Positions 9,151 to 21,550 of a DNA stretch of 64,000 nucleotides are shown one piece after another. Below the pieces are notes generated by a model, which ran no database searches, was not told where the DNA came from, and saw only the letters and a list, made by a program, of their open reading frames with translations. Origin of the DNA: Xiphophorus maculatus. Taxonomy: Eukaryota; Chordata; Actinopteri; Cyprinodontiformes; Poeciliidae. The stretch spans positions 7,467,463 through 7,531,462 of the forward strand of contig NC_036456.1 in the NCBI RefSeq assembly GCF_002775205.1, in the 5' to 3' direction. A program made the position numbers and the translations under genes. The first letter of the stretch is position 1. Each line of letters starts with the position of its first letter.

Positions 9151-10463
9151 CCCAGTGTTTAAAAACACAAGAAAAAAAAATAATAGATGTTGATTCAATG
9201 TCTTATTCTACCAAAATAGCTAAAAGGTAATTACGTAAATCTTCAAAAAATGTGAAATATGCTTTTAGTGTTAGCTTCTATTGACAGATTAGGCAGCCAA
9301 TGGCTGGCGCGGTCTGGTTTCGTGTCGGCCAATGGGGTTGATCGTCCCGCCCCTTTTTAACAGCTGGCGGTTGTTTCGTTCGGAGCGCGGCAGACAGGCT
9401 TGAAAGCTAACAGCTGACGGTTGCTTCGCTCAGAACGCTTGAGAACAGCTGACGGTTGTTTCGCTGCGAACGCTTGAGAGCTAACAGCTGACGGTCGTTT
9501 CCGTAAAGAGGTAGAAAGAAATTGACGAATCTGGAAATTGGTAAGGAAAACAATATTAATATAAATTCACTAAATATATAATTCAAAATACTACATTCGG
9601 TTTTATTAGATCTCGGAGGGTTTCCCCCGTGAACAGCTGAAGCCCGAAAAATAGCCGTTGACAGCTCGGAGCATCGGTGAGTCATCGCACGCGCTCGGCA
9701 GTTGGTTAAGTAAATTTGGTGAAAATTGGCTAAAATACCTATTAAATTATAAAATTTAATATAAAATAAAATTGATTGTAAGATTTTGTATTGTTATTGT
9801 TGTGTATGTTGTATTTGTTTTATGTAATTGCATTTATTTTAAGATTGAATGTATATTATATTATTTTTTTTACCACATATAAGCTAATCTATTTAGCTTT
9901 ACTAATATGTTGGAAAAATTGTGTTCTGTTAACTTGTTGTTATACAACATGAAAGAAAAAAATAAGAAGAACTTGAGAAATGATTAAATAGCATCTTATG
10001 TGCTAAAATGTTTTACTTTGGCCTTGTTATAGGTCAGGTTTTTTTTTTTTGGAGTGTGTACAGTACACTTTTGGCTTGGAGGGCCAAAGATTCCAAGACC
10101 CTCTTCACCTGAAACTGGATGGCGAGCCCCAGCCCAGAGGACCAGGCGCACGGGTAGATAGTAACCCGACTGGTCACCAGCTGAGAGACTTTGAGACTGA
10201 AGAATTAATTCATTGGAGACTGAAGTATTCAATTTATTTATTTATTTATTTTTTTAAAAAGCGCGCAGTATTTGTTTGTCTGTTTTAAATGTGGATCCAC
10301 AATTGTTTATTATATTAAATATTTGCTCTTTTCTTGTAGACACTGTGTGTTCTGTTGTTGCTCACACCTGGGTTTCCTAGAAATTAATATCTTCTGATTA
10401 GGCCCAACTTCCTATATATATAGTATAAATTAATTAACCTGTTTTTGTGAGTTGCAGGTTACA
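9146..10463 (+). repeat. 3' LTR
   Basis: Direct repeat of 1496-2813 with the same TGTAACC and GGTTACA ends. Its first bases overlap the stop of pol (frame ends at 9150). It is followed by the target duplication TGAA at 10464-10467. Confidence 0.95.
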
Positions 10464-11183
10464 TGAACCTCCTTTTTTTTACAGTTAAAAATTTATGGGA
10501 CAAGCTCTGTTGAATTTTGTCACTTTACGTGTGACAAATAAAACACTTTCAACGCCAAATGATGTAAAACCAGTTGCACCAGCAGGGGCAGTAAAATCTA
10601 TATCAATCATTATGTTTCAACGTGTTCTGAAGACGCGTCGAAAACAATTTAATTGTTTTTTGACATAATTTACCATCTCCTGTCATCAACTGTTTTAGCT
10701 AGACCTTAAAGTTTGATGGAAAACAAGTCATGAGAGTTAGACTGATGGAAGAAAAGCCCCTAAAACATTTGAAGAGTTGATGTTTCCAGAAAGTAACAGT
10801 AGACATCCAAAAAGAAGGACACCATTTTATTCTTTCTGAAAACCCCCATTTGCCCAGTCGACTATAAGGACACACCAAATTATCTGTATGGACATGAACT
10901 GAAAATGTTAGCTTCGCAAGACAGCATTTTGGGTGGATGCAGCTTTAAAATGTAGCCACATGATCTGACTGAATGCTGAACGTGTGTAAAATAATTCTTC
11001 CTCCATATCAAGTTTCTATGCTTAAAAATAAATTAAAGACCCAGAACTGATATCATCCTACATCCCAACTCACCCTTTTAAATCCAGACAACATCTGGCT
11101 TCTGATGTTGTCAGCTCCTGGCAACCTTACAGACGACTTTACCAGTCCGGTTTTATTAAAGACTTTTAATCGGGTGATAAATC
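10464..11183. other. Intergenic, no gene recognised
   Basis: AT-rich single-copy-looking DNA between the retrotransposon and a SINE. No splice-flanked open frame or RNA gene was seen. Confidence 0.4.
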
Positions 11184-11541
11184 CTACAAGGGCTGCATAG
11201 TGGCACTGTTGCCTTCCCGGCCCAGGGTCTTTCTGCACAGAGTTTGCATGTTCTCCCTGTGCATGGTGGGTTCTCTCCGGGTACTCCGGCTTCCTCCACC
11301 GTCTAAAAACGTGACTGTCAGGTTAATTGGTCTCTCTAAATCCTCCTTAGGTGTGAGTGTGTGTGTGTGTGTGTGTGCGCATGGTTGTTTGTCCTGTCTG
11401 TCTGTGTTGTCCTGCAACAGACTGGTGACCTGTCCAGGGTGACCCCGCATCTCGCCCCAAATGTTCGCTGGAGATAAGCACCAGAACCCTTCTCGAATCC
11501 ACTAGGGATAAGGGTGTGCAGAAAATGGATCGATAGATAAA
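11184..11541 (+). mobile_element. tRNA-derived SINE copy, B-box region deleted
   Basis: The text runs from a CATAGTGGCACTGTTGCC head, through GTTTGCATGTTCTCCCTGTG, CTCCGGGTACTCCGGC, GGTTAATTGGTCTCTCTAAA, a TG microsatellite and GACCTGTCCAGGGTGACCCC, to a tail ending AAAATGGATCGATAGAT. The same order occurs on the minus strand at 33250-33622, where the head has a clear tRNA-like B box. Here the segment holding that box is missing, joining CCTTCC directly to GGCCCAGGGTC. This is a common teleost dispersed repeat; it is not a gene. Confidence 0.75.
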
Positions 11542-12998
11542 TCCTACAATTGGGCACAATTGTTTTAAATAATATTACAGGGCCAGTAATTATTGGAAAC
11601 CCCTAAAATATAAATTCAACAGAAGCAATTCTTTTTGAAAAAACTTCTGCTTTACTTTTATAGGTGTTTCCAATGTGATTTAATAATCATAAATTATTGA
11701 TTTATAACTTTCTGAAGAATATAAGTTCTGTGACACAGATGTGTCGATATGATAAGGAGTCTCAACACTGGATGAATCAGTCTGACAGATGCTGTGGGTC
11801 AACATCAAGTGTTATTTATAAAAGATATTATTATAAAGCATGCCGGAGATGATTACATTCAACCATTTAGATGATATTCATCTTTCTGCAAAAACTAAAG
11901 GACCTACGCTTCCTCAAGAATCACAATCTAATCTGTCCCTTCTTGTAGACGACTTCACTGTCCAGTCCAGTCTAAATTGTCTGGTTGCCTCAGTGAACTC
12001 CAAGCTATTTATGCACCACCTTCTCTTGTGTTTTGTTCAAATTTAATTTGAGATAACTGTTCTGACACACGCTACCAACTACTCAACTTCTTCTCCATCC
12101 CTGATAGACCAATCTACTGCAGAACCATCAGTAAGTCTGAGGTTTATAGAGTGAAAAGGAATGGTGAGAGAACAGTGCCCTGTGGTGCTCCTGACTACCT
12201 AGTCAGACACAAAACCTCTCAGTCTCACTTTTAAACCGACTGTTTGCCAGTTTTAATGTCAACTATGGATCATTTTAAAATTGTTTCGACTCTCCCTCAG
12301 CATCAACAACGAAAATATTTTCTGGGATATATTTTGCGGTAGTGTAATAAGTCAGGAAATAAAAAGAGGTTTGATCTCCTTTCTGTCATTTCCAATAAAA
12401 TTCATCAGAAAGGAAGAGAAATTGTCTATTGTTAACCTCCTCTTAGCTTCCAAGACTAATCAGGTACAATATTAGACGGGATGTTTGAGCCTCATAAACA
12501 TGAGGCACTGCTTACCAACAGAAGCCCTTCAAGGTTCATAAACTCTCCCTAAAATGAATGCCAAATGGGCCAAAAGCACCTTATGTTTCAGTTTCATTCA
12601 TTCTCTGAATTTTTATCTTGAAGCCTTTGCACATGAATGGAACTGCTGTCCCCTACAGGCAAGCTGCAGATTATTTCTGCTCAGCCCCTTCTCTAAAATG
12701 TTCTGGGTGGCTGCTCAGAAAACTAACCTGCAATCATCCTCAAGCAACAGAAATGGCCTCATTGTTATTCTGCAGCTTTGATTTTTCTTCTTCTCGGTGG
12801 TGGAAAATGTGGATTGATGGACTACTTGCATTGTGACTCACACAGAGCAGACAAAAAATAAATCTAAACTTGTCCCTGTAGAAAACAATAATATATGTTC
12901 TATGATATACGCACGTTTCTATTTTTACACCTTCAAGATTTCAGAAAATTTCATGGACGAGACAGGGTTTGTGTTCTTCATCACAGGTTAGTTTAAAT
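11542..12998. other. Intergenic, no gene recognised
   Basis: AT-rich sequence with only short open frames. None has a recognisable domain or paired splice sites. Confidence 0.35.
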
Positions 12999-13203
12999 CA
13001 GTGGTGTCCAAAGTCGGTCCTCGAGGGCCGGCATCCTGCGTGTTTTAACTCTCTCCCTGGTTTAACACACCTGGATCAAATGGTGGCTCATTAGAGGTCT
13101 AAGAAGAACATTGACATGCTGAGGAGGTTGTTACTACCAGCAGGGAGAAAACCAAGACATGCAGGATGCCGGCCATCGAGGACCGACTTTGGACACTCCT
13201 CCT
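12999..13203. mobile_element. Palindromic MITE (hAT-like)
   Basis: About 205 bp. The left end CAGTGGTGTCCAAAGTCGGT and the right end ACCGACTTTGGACACTCCT are inverted copies, and the similarity continues inwards (GGCCGGCATCCTGC against GCAGGATGCCGGCC). The outermost right bases have decayed and no clean target duplication is visible. Short palindromic elements of this kind are common in teleosts; the hAT assignment rests on the CAGTGGTGTCC terminus. Confidence 0.65.
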
Positions 13204-16200
13204 GAGTAAAGACATTAATGTGTGGCTGAATTGGCAGTTCCCTAAATCTGCCCGGGGTATTAATATTTGTGCAGTAATCAGATAAATAACTCCAAATCAA
13301 CAAGCTTGATTCAAATATTTATTTAAAAATATATATATTTCAAATCTCCCCTGGAGAAAAAGGAGATCTGGAATTTCACATCTACTGAATACAGTTCTTG
13401 TGCTGTAATGTTGTAAAGAAGATGAGTTGGTGTCTATGGCTAGCTGATTCTGCCTCACACACACACACAGAAACACACACTGATATGTTTGGTTGAGTGT
13501 GAATTACAGACATAATGAAGGTACAGCAACTGTAACGGTTCAGATCCACCACTTTTCATTTTTATTACTACAGCTAGGCTCTCCAAGGAGCTGTAAATTA
13601 AAATTTATTCAAGGCAGAAAGAAAGGAGTCGCTGATATGTTAGACAAGCATATTTTAGGTATTTGCCGCTGGACTGAGTAAATGTGGATATGAATGTGTG
13701 AAATTGTAGCTGAATGTCTTCGTCTTCTCTTCTAATATTTTTCCCCTCAATATTTGGCCTCTACTTTCACGCTTTCTTCCACTTTTAGTTATTAAAATCA
13801 CTACAGTTGTTAAGTTGCATAAAGAGTGTGTGCTAGAGATACAGAAAAATAAATTGCTTTAATCTCCCTCTTTGCTGTTTCAGCTAGATTTTTGAACCAG
13901 CTGCTGTTTGGCTCGGCAGACTAACACGACCTCGGTTTTCACACATGGTTAAGACAAAGACCAAGTTTGATGTATTCTGTAAAGCGAGGTACAGTTTGCA
14001 TAAATGGTGGCTTGTGTGATGGAAATTGTTTTTTAAAGCAGAAAAAAGGGCTAAAGTTTTAGGAAAGCAAAAAGTATCAGAAAAAAAAACCGTGGAAGTA
14101 AAAGCACTTCTCTGCATTTGAGAAGTGAAGAAACACTTTGCAACGTTGGTGACGGCGGGAGGCATTTGTCCCGTAACCAGTGGGTTGCTGGTCTGAGCCC
14201 TTGCTCCGTCCATCTCCACCGAGATGTCCTTGGGCAAAATACTTTACCCGTCTTCAACATGTTCCTAAGAAGACACCATTTTAATCTGGACTTCTTTAGA
14301 CATTGGTAGGATTTCACAATATATGCTACTCTTTGGTTTGGGCCAGGGTAAAACGTTATGTGCTTTGAAAAAGAACTTCAATTTTTAAAGCACTGTTTCC
14401 AACAACCTTGGAATAATAAGCAGGAGCCATAATGAACACTTCCATGACATTTCCTGGATTAGCAAGGTTCATGTCAAATACTGAAGAGCAGGGCAACAAG
14501 TACTCATTGGTGAAAAGGCTCTGATATTTCCAAATTCTTCTAAAGTCTTTATTTTTTGTGAAGTTGTTGATATTCCAAACCAACTTGACCGCTAATTAGC
14601 AACTTGCTAAGTGACAAGCCCTGTCCCTGTGAGTACGCATACCAATAAGCACCAGTTTCCCTCCCAGGTTTGAACTCTGACATACAACAAATGAGAGGAA
14701 AATATCTTTCCAGTTCCTTACATCCCACAGGCATAGATGAAACGTATATCTAAGGCAAACTAAAGCAGCAACCAGAAGAAAAAACTCTGAATTGATTTAT
14801 AGCACAGGAGGTGGTGTTAGGCTAAGATGATGAAGGCTTTCCCCACAGTAGGAAGAAATATTGACAAGATTCTTGACAGGGCGAAGGATAAGGGTGGCCA
14901 TGAACAAGAGGGAGATATGATGCCCTTGAAGAAAGTTGGAGGAAAGTTAGAGTGAAAATATTAGAAGAGTGAATCCGCTTTATGATCTTCTTAGCACTCT
15001 TATGGTCTACTGGGTTAAAAATAATTCATGTTTCAATATCAGTATCAATTCAGCATTATATCCATCCGCTTCATCCACCATTTCTCTGTTGGACCTTCTT
15101 ACGGACTGGTTTTATTGAGTCATCTTTTGTCCTATTTAATATTAATCATCTTTCTTTTCATCTCATCCCTTTTTTTATTCATCATAAAACAAAAGTCAAG
15201 CTGAGATCTCTATAGTCTCTCCTCAAAAGACCCTTGCAGAGGACACACTTTCAGAGGAAGCCAGGCCTGTCGAAGGAGCGGCTAACGCATATATCTTTGT
15301 CTGGTGGGGACCGTTTACAGGACATTAAAGAATAAGGTCAGCTGAGGAAAAATTCCCCAAGACCCACTGCCCTCCTTGTAAGACAGCGCTGTTCAAAAGT
15401 TTCAAGGCATTTTTCCAAACTTCAGTCATCTGTCCCTAGCCTGGGTTTGGACCATCGGCTATTAACAGACTATTGCTTGCCCAGAGGAGTAGACTTTGAA
15501 GTCCTGTAAATCGCTAACATTTGGCTGTGCTACATCAGAAAAAAGCTACGCTATGACCAAAAGCCACCGCAAAGAGAAAAGTGTCAGCACTAACTTCTAA
15601 TTTTTCCACTTCCTCGAATTGAGGACAAAACAATGGGGTTTGCTTCTCTAGCATTCAGCCTAGCCATGTTTTTTGCTATTAAAAAGAAGCCAATTGGAAA
15701 ACTTTAGACTTTTACTAAACCGCAAGAGGAGTAGAGCCATGACATCTTTACCGACAATGAAATATCTTGAGCATTCCTCTTTCTCCAACTTTAATTACTC
15801 AATATTTAGAAGCGTGCCCAACGTGGACTGAATGGCTTTGTTCTCTTCCTCCACTGCCATTGCTAAAGAGCAACAATAGGCAAACTTTGATTCAAAAGTT
15901 GAGTACAAAACTCAATGTCATTGTTCACCGCTCCTTCTGGCCAGGATGAAATACCTGAGAAATTCAACTCAATGGGACAAATCCCAGAAGGAGTGGAATT
16001 GCGAAAGAAGACAATGGTTAGACTAATTTGACCCAAACTCTCAACCTTGGAAGACAGAACATTAATTACAAAGTCCTTACAATCAGTTTAAGAAGGTAAA
16101 TAAACTGGCTCCTTACATAGCTCTGCCTTACCCTTCATTTCACCGCTCGACTTCAGTCTCTAGTTTCTCCTACACTTTTTAAACACCAGACAACTGAAAT

Positions 16201-16459
16201 AATACATTCTCTCTCTGTGAAAGTCTGTACTTCCCACTAAATGAAGCCATTCATCAGAACAAGCAAAGATTCTCCTTCTTTCAGTTCTTTGCTCATCAGT
16301 CATGACAAAGGACTAGCTAATGGATTTACTACACTTCAGTTGTATCCTGAAATATTCCCTTTAAAGTAATAAACTGCACTTAAACTCTGCAATAAATCAC
16401 TTCTTCAAGTCTTATTGAAACAAATGAAATGTCCAATAAGTTGCCTGTATAGTGAATTA
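13204..16459. other. Intergenic, no gene recognised
   Basis: No supported gene. A diverged repeat copy at about 15780-15960 shares text with 47197-47400 (an AATATTTRGAA run, then CAACRTGGACTG and CTCTTCCTCC-like blocks). The rest is AT-rich DNA with short chance frames. Confidence 0.35.
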
Positions 16460-17010
16460 GAATAGTGTTCTTCGTATCGCCACCAGATGGTCTCAGCCTC
16501 GTCTCAGCCTCGGCCTCATTTGGTCTCGGTCTTGTCTCGGTCGCTGAGGACTCGGGATTTTATTTCAAGACCAGTCAATACCGCAACTGCGGAAATATCA
16601 CTGAACTTATAGCATACTGTCCAGTTTATTTGTTAACATGTTTGTTTTCACTGGATGCAAAACGCACCGATTAAAATCCAAGCCCCATGGAGGCTTGGGC
16701 CGGTCCTGGACTGGAGCCTCACTGACAGAGATGATTTCTGACATGAATGATATGGGCAAATGCCCAGGGCATTATCTTTTTAGGTAAGAAGAACAAAGAG
16801 TTTGTTCTGCTTTTAATATTTGTTAAATTTATTTCAGCTCTAAGTATTAAATATTTAGGTGTTTTTATGGGAATGTGAATCTTTCAGATCAATTTGACTA
16901 GCAATTTTGATCATATTTCACATTTTATTGAGTCATGTAGCACAGAGCGCTGGTCTTGGTCTTGACTCGGTCTGGTCTTGGTCTCGGGTTAGGTGGTCTT
17001 AACTAAGACA
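16460..17010. repeat. Interspersed repeat with GGTCTCGGTCTTG-type ends
   Basis: The stretch 16487-16550 and the stretch 16945-17000 are both built of runs such as GGTCTCGGTCTTG and GGTCTTGGTCTCGG, with ordinary AT-rich DNA between. The shared text is on the same strand at both ends, so this is not a simple inverted-repeat transposon. The family is unidentified. Confidence 0.4.
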
Positions 17011-20000
17011 CTGGCTTTCTGATTGCCAGTCAAATTTATCAGGCTGCCAACTAAAATCAAAAGGTATGAGACAGCAATTATACTAAACACATGTAATAAC
17101 TTTTGAGAATAGCAGATTAAAGTGAGAAAAAAAAACATTCAGAAAAATGTTTCTTTACATATTCAGTAGCACTGTTTGCAGATTTTCAAAGGGTGTCCTC
17201 ACCCAGAAGCCAATGCTGTTTTGAGGGGCAAGGGCATTGAAAAGTTTGGGAATTAGAATAAATGCATGTTTTTGATATGAATAGGCACCATATAAATGCA
17301 ACATTTTCAAGCTGATGCTTTCACTGATCCCTATGTAAAAGATTCTTCCCTTTGTTTCACACACATTTTGAACACGTACTGGAGCCACTTGGGTATTTAG
17401 CATATTTCACCAAGCATACAAATTTTTTCTACTCACTTCTAGAGTGAAAAGTAGTAATTATTTGCTCTAACAACGATAAAAGCAACTATATTAGAAGGAT
17501 CTCTTGGTCTTCGAAACCTGAGACTGACCTCCACGCTTTTTGTCATCACCCATTTCTTAATTACACCAAGAACTAAAGAAACGGCTTTTTATCTCCTTTT
17601 AGCCCTCCAGTGCTTTGTGGGTTTCAATTATTTTAATTATCGGGGTTTAAGACATGCAGTTTAGAGAACTCCGCGGCTACATATTAGAGTTTAAGGAGTC
17701 AGAGAGTTTAGAAAGCCTTAAAATTAAGCACTTGGCTTGTTCGTTATGATGACTGTGAGCAGACCTATCCCCTAACGAGCTAATTAAGACCTGAGAGCTC
17801 AGATCCCTCGGGGGTCTATAAAGTTTTAAAGTGCTGCTTCTCTTTTTTCCCCACTGTAAGGTTGTAGGAAGTAGAAGCAATAGATGTATCATCACAAACT
17901 CAAAGATAATGCTTCAACTCAGAGTTCATTTATTCAGGATTCTTTCTCTGTCAGTGTGATAAAAGTGCCGTACAGAAAGCGGTGGCCGGGTTTAACGGTC
18001 CACCGTCCGTTTCATGAAGTTCAGTTCTTGATGAAGTGTGTTTCTTTGTCCGCCGTAAGGCATGCAATTACAGTCTCACACTCTTACAAGTAAGCAGAAC
18101 AAAGATGTCTTCATCTGCACACATGCGACCGCCGGGTTTTAGCCTTTCTGGAGCTCGTTAAACACAGACAGAGACCCGTCACTTGGCTGCTCCCGTCGCG
18201 CCGTTTCAGCGTGGGTGTGTTTTTAATAACCAACACGGCACGCCAGCTTCCATACACACGTTTTGTTGCATCGTTTGTTTAGCAGACCGTCGCCTGAACG
18301 AGCACAAACAATTAGACGCAACCGCATCAATTTGGAGACAGGATTTGTGACACAAACGGTGAAAGTGTGAAATGTACAAAAGTTTTGTGCGACCTGTTTA
18401 TTATAACACCTTTTACACCAAAGTTTCACATTTATCTCGTGCTACACTGCTTTTAAGATTACAATGCTTTACAAAATATTCACAACACTTCAACTTTTTA
18501 TTACATTTTCATGTTTTACAAAATGTCAGTATTTCTGTTGTATGCATTTTCATCAGTTTCAAGATTTACCACAGTTTATTTGGATTTAGGTCTAAACTTT
18601 GAATAGGCCACATGGGTTCCCCAGTGTATTGTAAGCCTGGCAGCCCACCAGGCTAAGCCTCTTTTTATGTTTGCATTTTTTAAGCATTTATATTTATTAA
18701 CAATACCTAAACGGTACTACATTCCTACAACACATAATTACCTAGTGATATTTCAAATTTAATTAAAAAAAAACAAACAAACTCAACAACATGATAGGGC
18801 ACTGAATGACTTACCACTGGGCTTAGCAAGTTTTCTGGGTGGAATCCCCGGATCATTCCAAGATGCGAGGATGCAGAGGTCTAACCCAATTCAATTGTGT
18901 GCTTATGTCACATAACAATTACAGACATCCATTGAATTTGATGGATAAATACTACAAATTCATTGCTCTGTCAATGAATTTGTAGTATTTGCTTTGTGAA
19001 TGAGACACTGAGATTGCAAAGGTGGTGGCCACAAAGTATTTGCGCCAAAATAAAAACAAAAAAGTGTATCAAATCCCCTGTGTTCCTCCTTCTTTGGTTT
19101 CTAACTCTGATAATTTGTTTACTCCATTTTCCACACAAGCAAGCAGAATCAAGTAAAAATCATTTTTAAGTGATCATTAAAACCAGCAAAAGAGATAAAG
19201 ATACAGTTAAATCTTGGACTTTGTTTGTGACTTTTTCCCCTACTTAAATGAACATAAGGTTTCAATCACAGAATAGAAAGGATCTTTAATCCTCTCTTTA
19301 GATCTATGTTTTAAAAGTTTACGTTTATATTTAGCCACAAACTCCTGAAAGCCTCGACCGTCTTTAGCATCTCTGCAGAGAGTGAATAGAGTTGCTCTTA
19401 AATCGATGACCCAGCATATAGAGAAAGTTCAGAGAACAACTTCAACTCGGTGCTTTTGAGCATCTCCAAACCATTGTCTCTGTCGCCAGCCATCTGTAGG
19501 AACTGAATTGAAGACTGACTGGTAAATTGAGAAATTTCCTCCACGACTCAGATTTCTCTTTAAGAGTGTCAAAGGTGTTCTGCACATTTGGCCTGTTGAA
19601 GACAACTGGGAAAATAAAACAGGTTTCACTAAGTAACCTCTGTTTTCTTGGAAAGGCAATGAAAGGACACAAAACAAGACTTGCTTTGTCTGATCTGATG
19701 TAGATGTATATCTCTGAAGACTCAATACAGTCTTCTGTACTACAAGGGATATCATAATGAAACTTATTTTTAAACTTTTATCAAAAATTTTGCATCTCTT
19801 GTTGCCATGAACTTTAATTCTTACAGATAAGAGAGAGTAAACTGTAAATGACATCAAAATTGTTTGATAGTCACCAACTAAGTTTATTGTATTTCCATTG
19901 CCCACTTGCTCTTTACTTTATCGCCATCTGCTGACCAAAGATTGGCATTTCATCGTTTTTTTTACAATGTATGAAATTGTTTGGATGGAGATTTTCTAAA

Positions 20001-20200
20001 TTGAGTTTTATTGTGTAAACTGTTACTATGGATGTAAACAGACATGCTGCACATGATATATAGATACCCTTGGATCCCATTGGATAACATACAAATATTT
20101 TGTATTTCTTAATTTAATGTCAGATTGTGAAATAATGTATCTATTTTACTGTTGAAGTAAATGTGTGGTTTTAACTGAATAGCAGTTTATTTTTCCTACA
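17011..20200. other. Intergenic, no gene recognised
   Basis: No supported exon or RNA gene. The longest open frame (minus strand, 19429-19905, 158 codons) has no recognisable domain or biased composition. Confidence 0.35.
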
Positions 20201-20204
20201 GAGA

Positions 20205-20320
20205 GACATGCTGGGTCAGACTGATACTAAGTCAGAGCATCTCTAGGGTGTTTCCAGTGTACAGTGGTCAATATCTAATAAAAGTGGTCTAATGAAGAAA
20301 CTGTAGGGAAACAAAGGTTG
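20205..20320. mobile_element. Possible Tc1/mariner-like relic
   Basis: The block around 20245-20295 (TTTCCAGTGTACAGTGGTCA, then AATAAAAGTGGTC) resembles non-coding text of a widespread fish Tc1/mariner-like family, the same family as the relic at 45425-45800. It is a short fragment, identified from memory of family consensus text. Confidence 0.4.
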
Positions 20321-21184
20321 GGCCTTGTGGTTTAGTCCAACATACAACCTATTTATAAATTCTGATTCAAAGACGTCACAGTGTCTCCATTTGTTGCATA
20401 CCTGCTGACCAAGCAGGGTGACTGCGGGACATAAAGTAAAATCATCAACGTTACTGATTAGAAATATAAAGACGGATGTGAAAGACAGACGGCAGAGGAA
20501 TTTCAGGTAAAGATATGCAAACTTATACATTACTTCTGTTCAACATTGCAATTCTTAAAGTGGATGCACTTTTATTCTGTTGCACTTTGGCCAATTTCAT
20601 TGACCTTTTAAGATGCTTGTATACGTTCTAAAACACAGAAAGACAAGTGTCTCCGATGATATACACACCGTCTATCTCTGCATTTCTGCTTTCTCCACTC
20701 ATATTCACAAACGCCTACCTCAAACAACCACACATGTACACACATAATCATAGTCCACAGCGCCAGCCAAATCCTAGAAGCGCTATTGTTTGGTCTCATC
20801 TGTTTTCTCAAACCCCAACTTCGTCTTTCTTTACTCAAATCTTCACTTCTCGGACAGGGGGTTGGTTGCCCTTTCCTATCTGCGCAGTGGGGAAATGCTA
20901 ATGGCTTTGCAGCAGAGCCAAGACAATTAGACAGAGAAAGCAGACAATTACGAGCAGACTTGAAACACACTGTGTGCCGGTGAGCAACAGCAGACACACA
21001 CTGAAAGGCAAAGAGACAATAGAAGGTGTCTAGGTTTTGGTTTGCAAATCTTTGCATTCCAAAAAAGCAAAACTGAACGAAAGGTAGGTCTGTAGCGACT
21101 GGCGAGAGAGGAAGTTTAACAATCAGAAGTTGGAAGAAGCAACCAGCAAAGTTATAAGTTCAAACTGGGATTCAGAATAAATTA
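20321..21184. other. Intergenic, no gene recognised
   Basis: No feature supported beyond short chance frames. Confidence 0.3.
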
Positions 21185-21550
21185 CAGGGTTTCTGCAGGC
21201 TTCACCAACTTGAATTTAAGACTTTTTAAGACCATTATGAATTAAATTTAATACCTATATCGCTGTAGAATTCCATCCAGCCAGTAATAAATTTGCACCA
21301 AAATATATGCAAAAATAGTTATCTAGCTAGCTAGTTAGCTACAATTAAGAGGTTTGAGTGTGACTCAACCTTTTGCCGGACAGAAAAGTCCCACCAGAAA
21401 AGAAAATGCATATAATATATGATTAAATAGCCCTGCCAAGTCTAAATGTAAGACCTGTGGTTTACATATTTAAGGCCAAATTATTTCTTTAAAATCAATT
21501 TAAGACATTTCAAGGCCTTAATTTAAGACCTTTTATGAATCACCCTACAT
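21185..21550. mobile_element. hAT-like non-autonomous element (diverged)
   Basis: It begins CAGGGTTTCTGCAGGCTTCA followed by TTTAAGACTTTTTAAGACC, and ends in CCTTAATTTAAGACCTTTTATGAATCACCCT, roughly the inverted form. The TTAAGAC/GTCTTAAA words recur throughout. The form matches a common fish hAT-type repeat. The right terminus has decayed and no 8-bp target duplication is clear. Confidence 0.55.

Larger units (their letters stand above)
1496..10463 (+). mobile_element. Complete young Ty3/gypsy-type LTR retrotransposon (8,968 bp)
   Basis: Two LTRs of 1,318 bp (1496-2813 and 9146-10463) each begin TGTAACC and end GGTTACA, a perfect 7-bp inverted terminal pair. The element is bounded by the direct repeat TGAA (1492-1495 and 10464-10467), the host duplication made on insertion. 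Between the LTRs, in order, are a tRNA-Arg primer site, gag, a -1 frameshift site, pol (protease, reverse transcriptase, RNase H, integrase) and a polypurine tract. The order protease-RT-RNaseH-integrase and the FLDD reverse-transcriptase motif are typical of Ty3/gypsy elements. There is no env-like frame. By eye the LTRs differ only by a small change near 1885 (GGTTAATTGG against GGAAATTGG) and by one base in a T run, so the insertion is recent. Both long frames are open, so this copy may be competent or only recently silenced. Confidence 0.96.

Noticed and set aside
13440..13480. CRISPR-like or array repeats
   Set aside because: Only CA-type microsatellite; no spacer-repeat structure anywhere in the window.
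19429..19905. 158-codon minus-strand frame
   Set aside because: No domain, no splice context, ordinary AT-rich composition; most likely chance.
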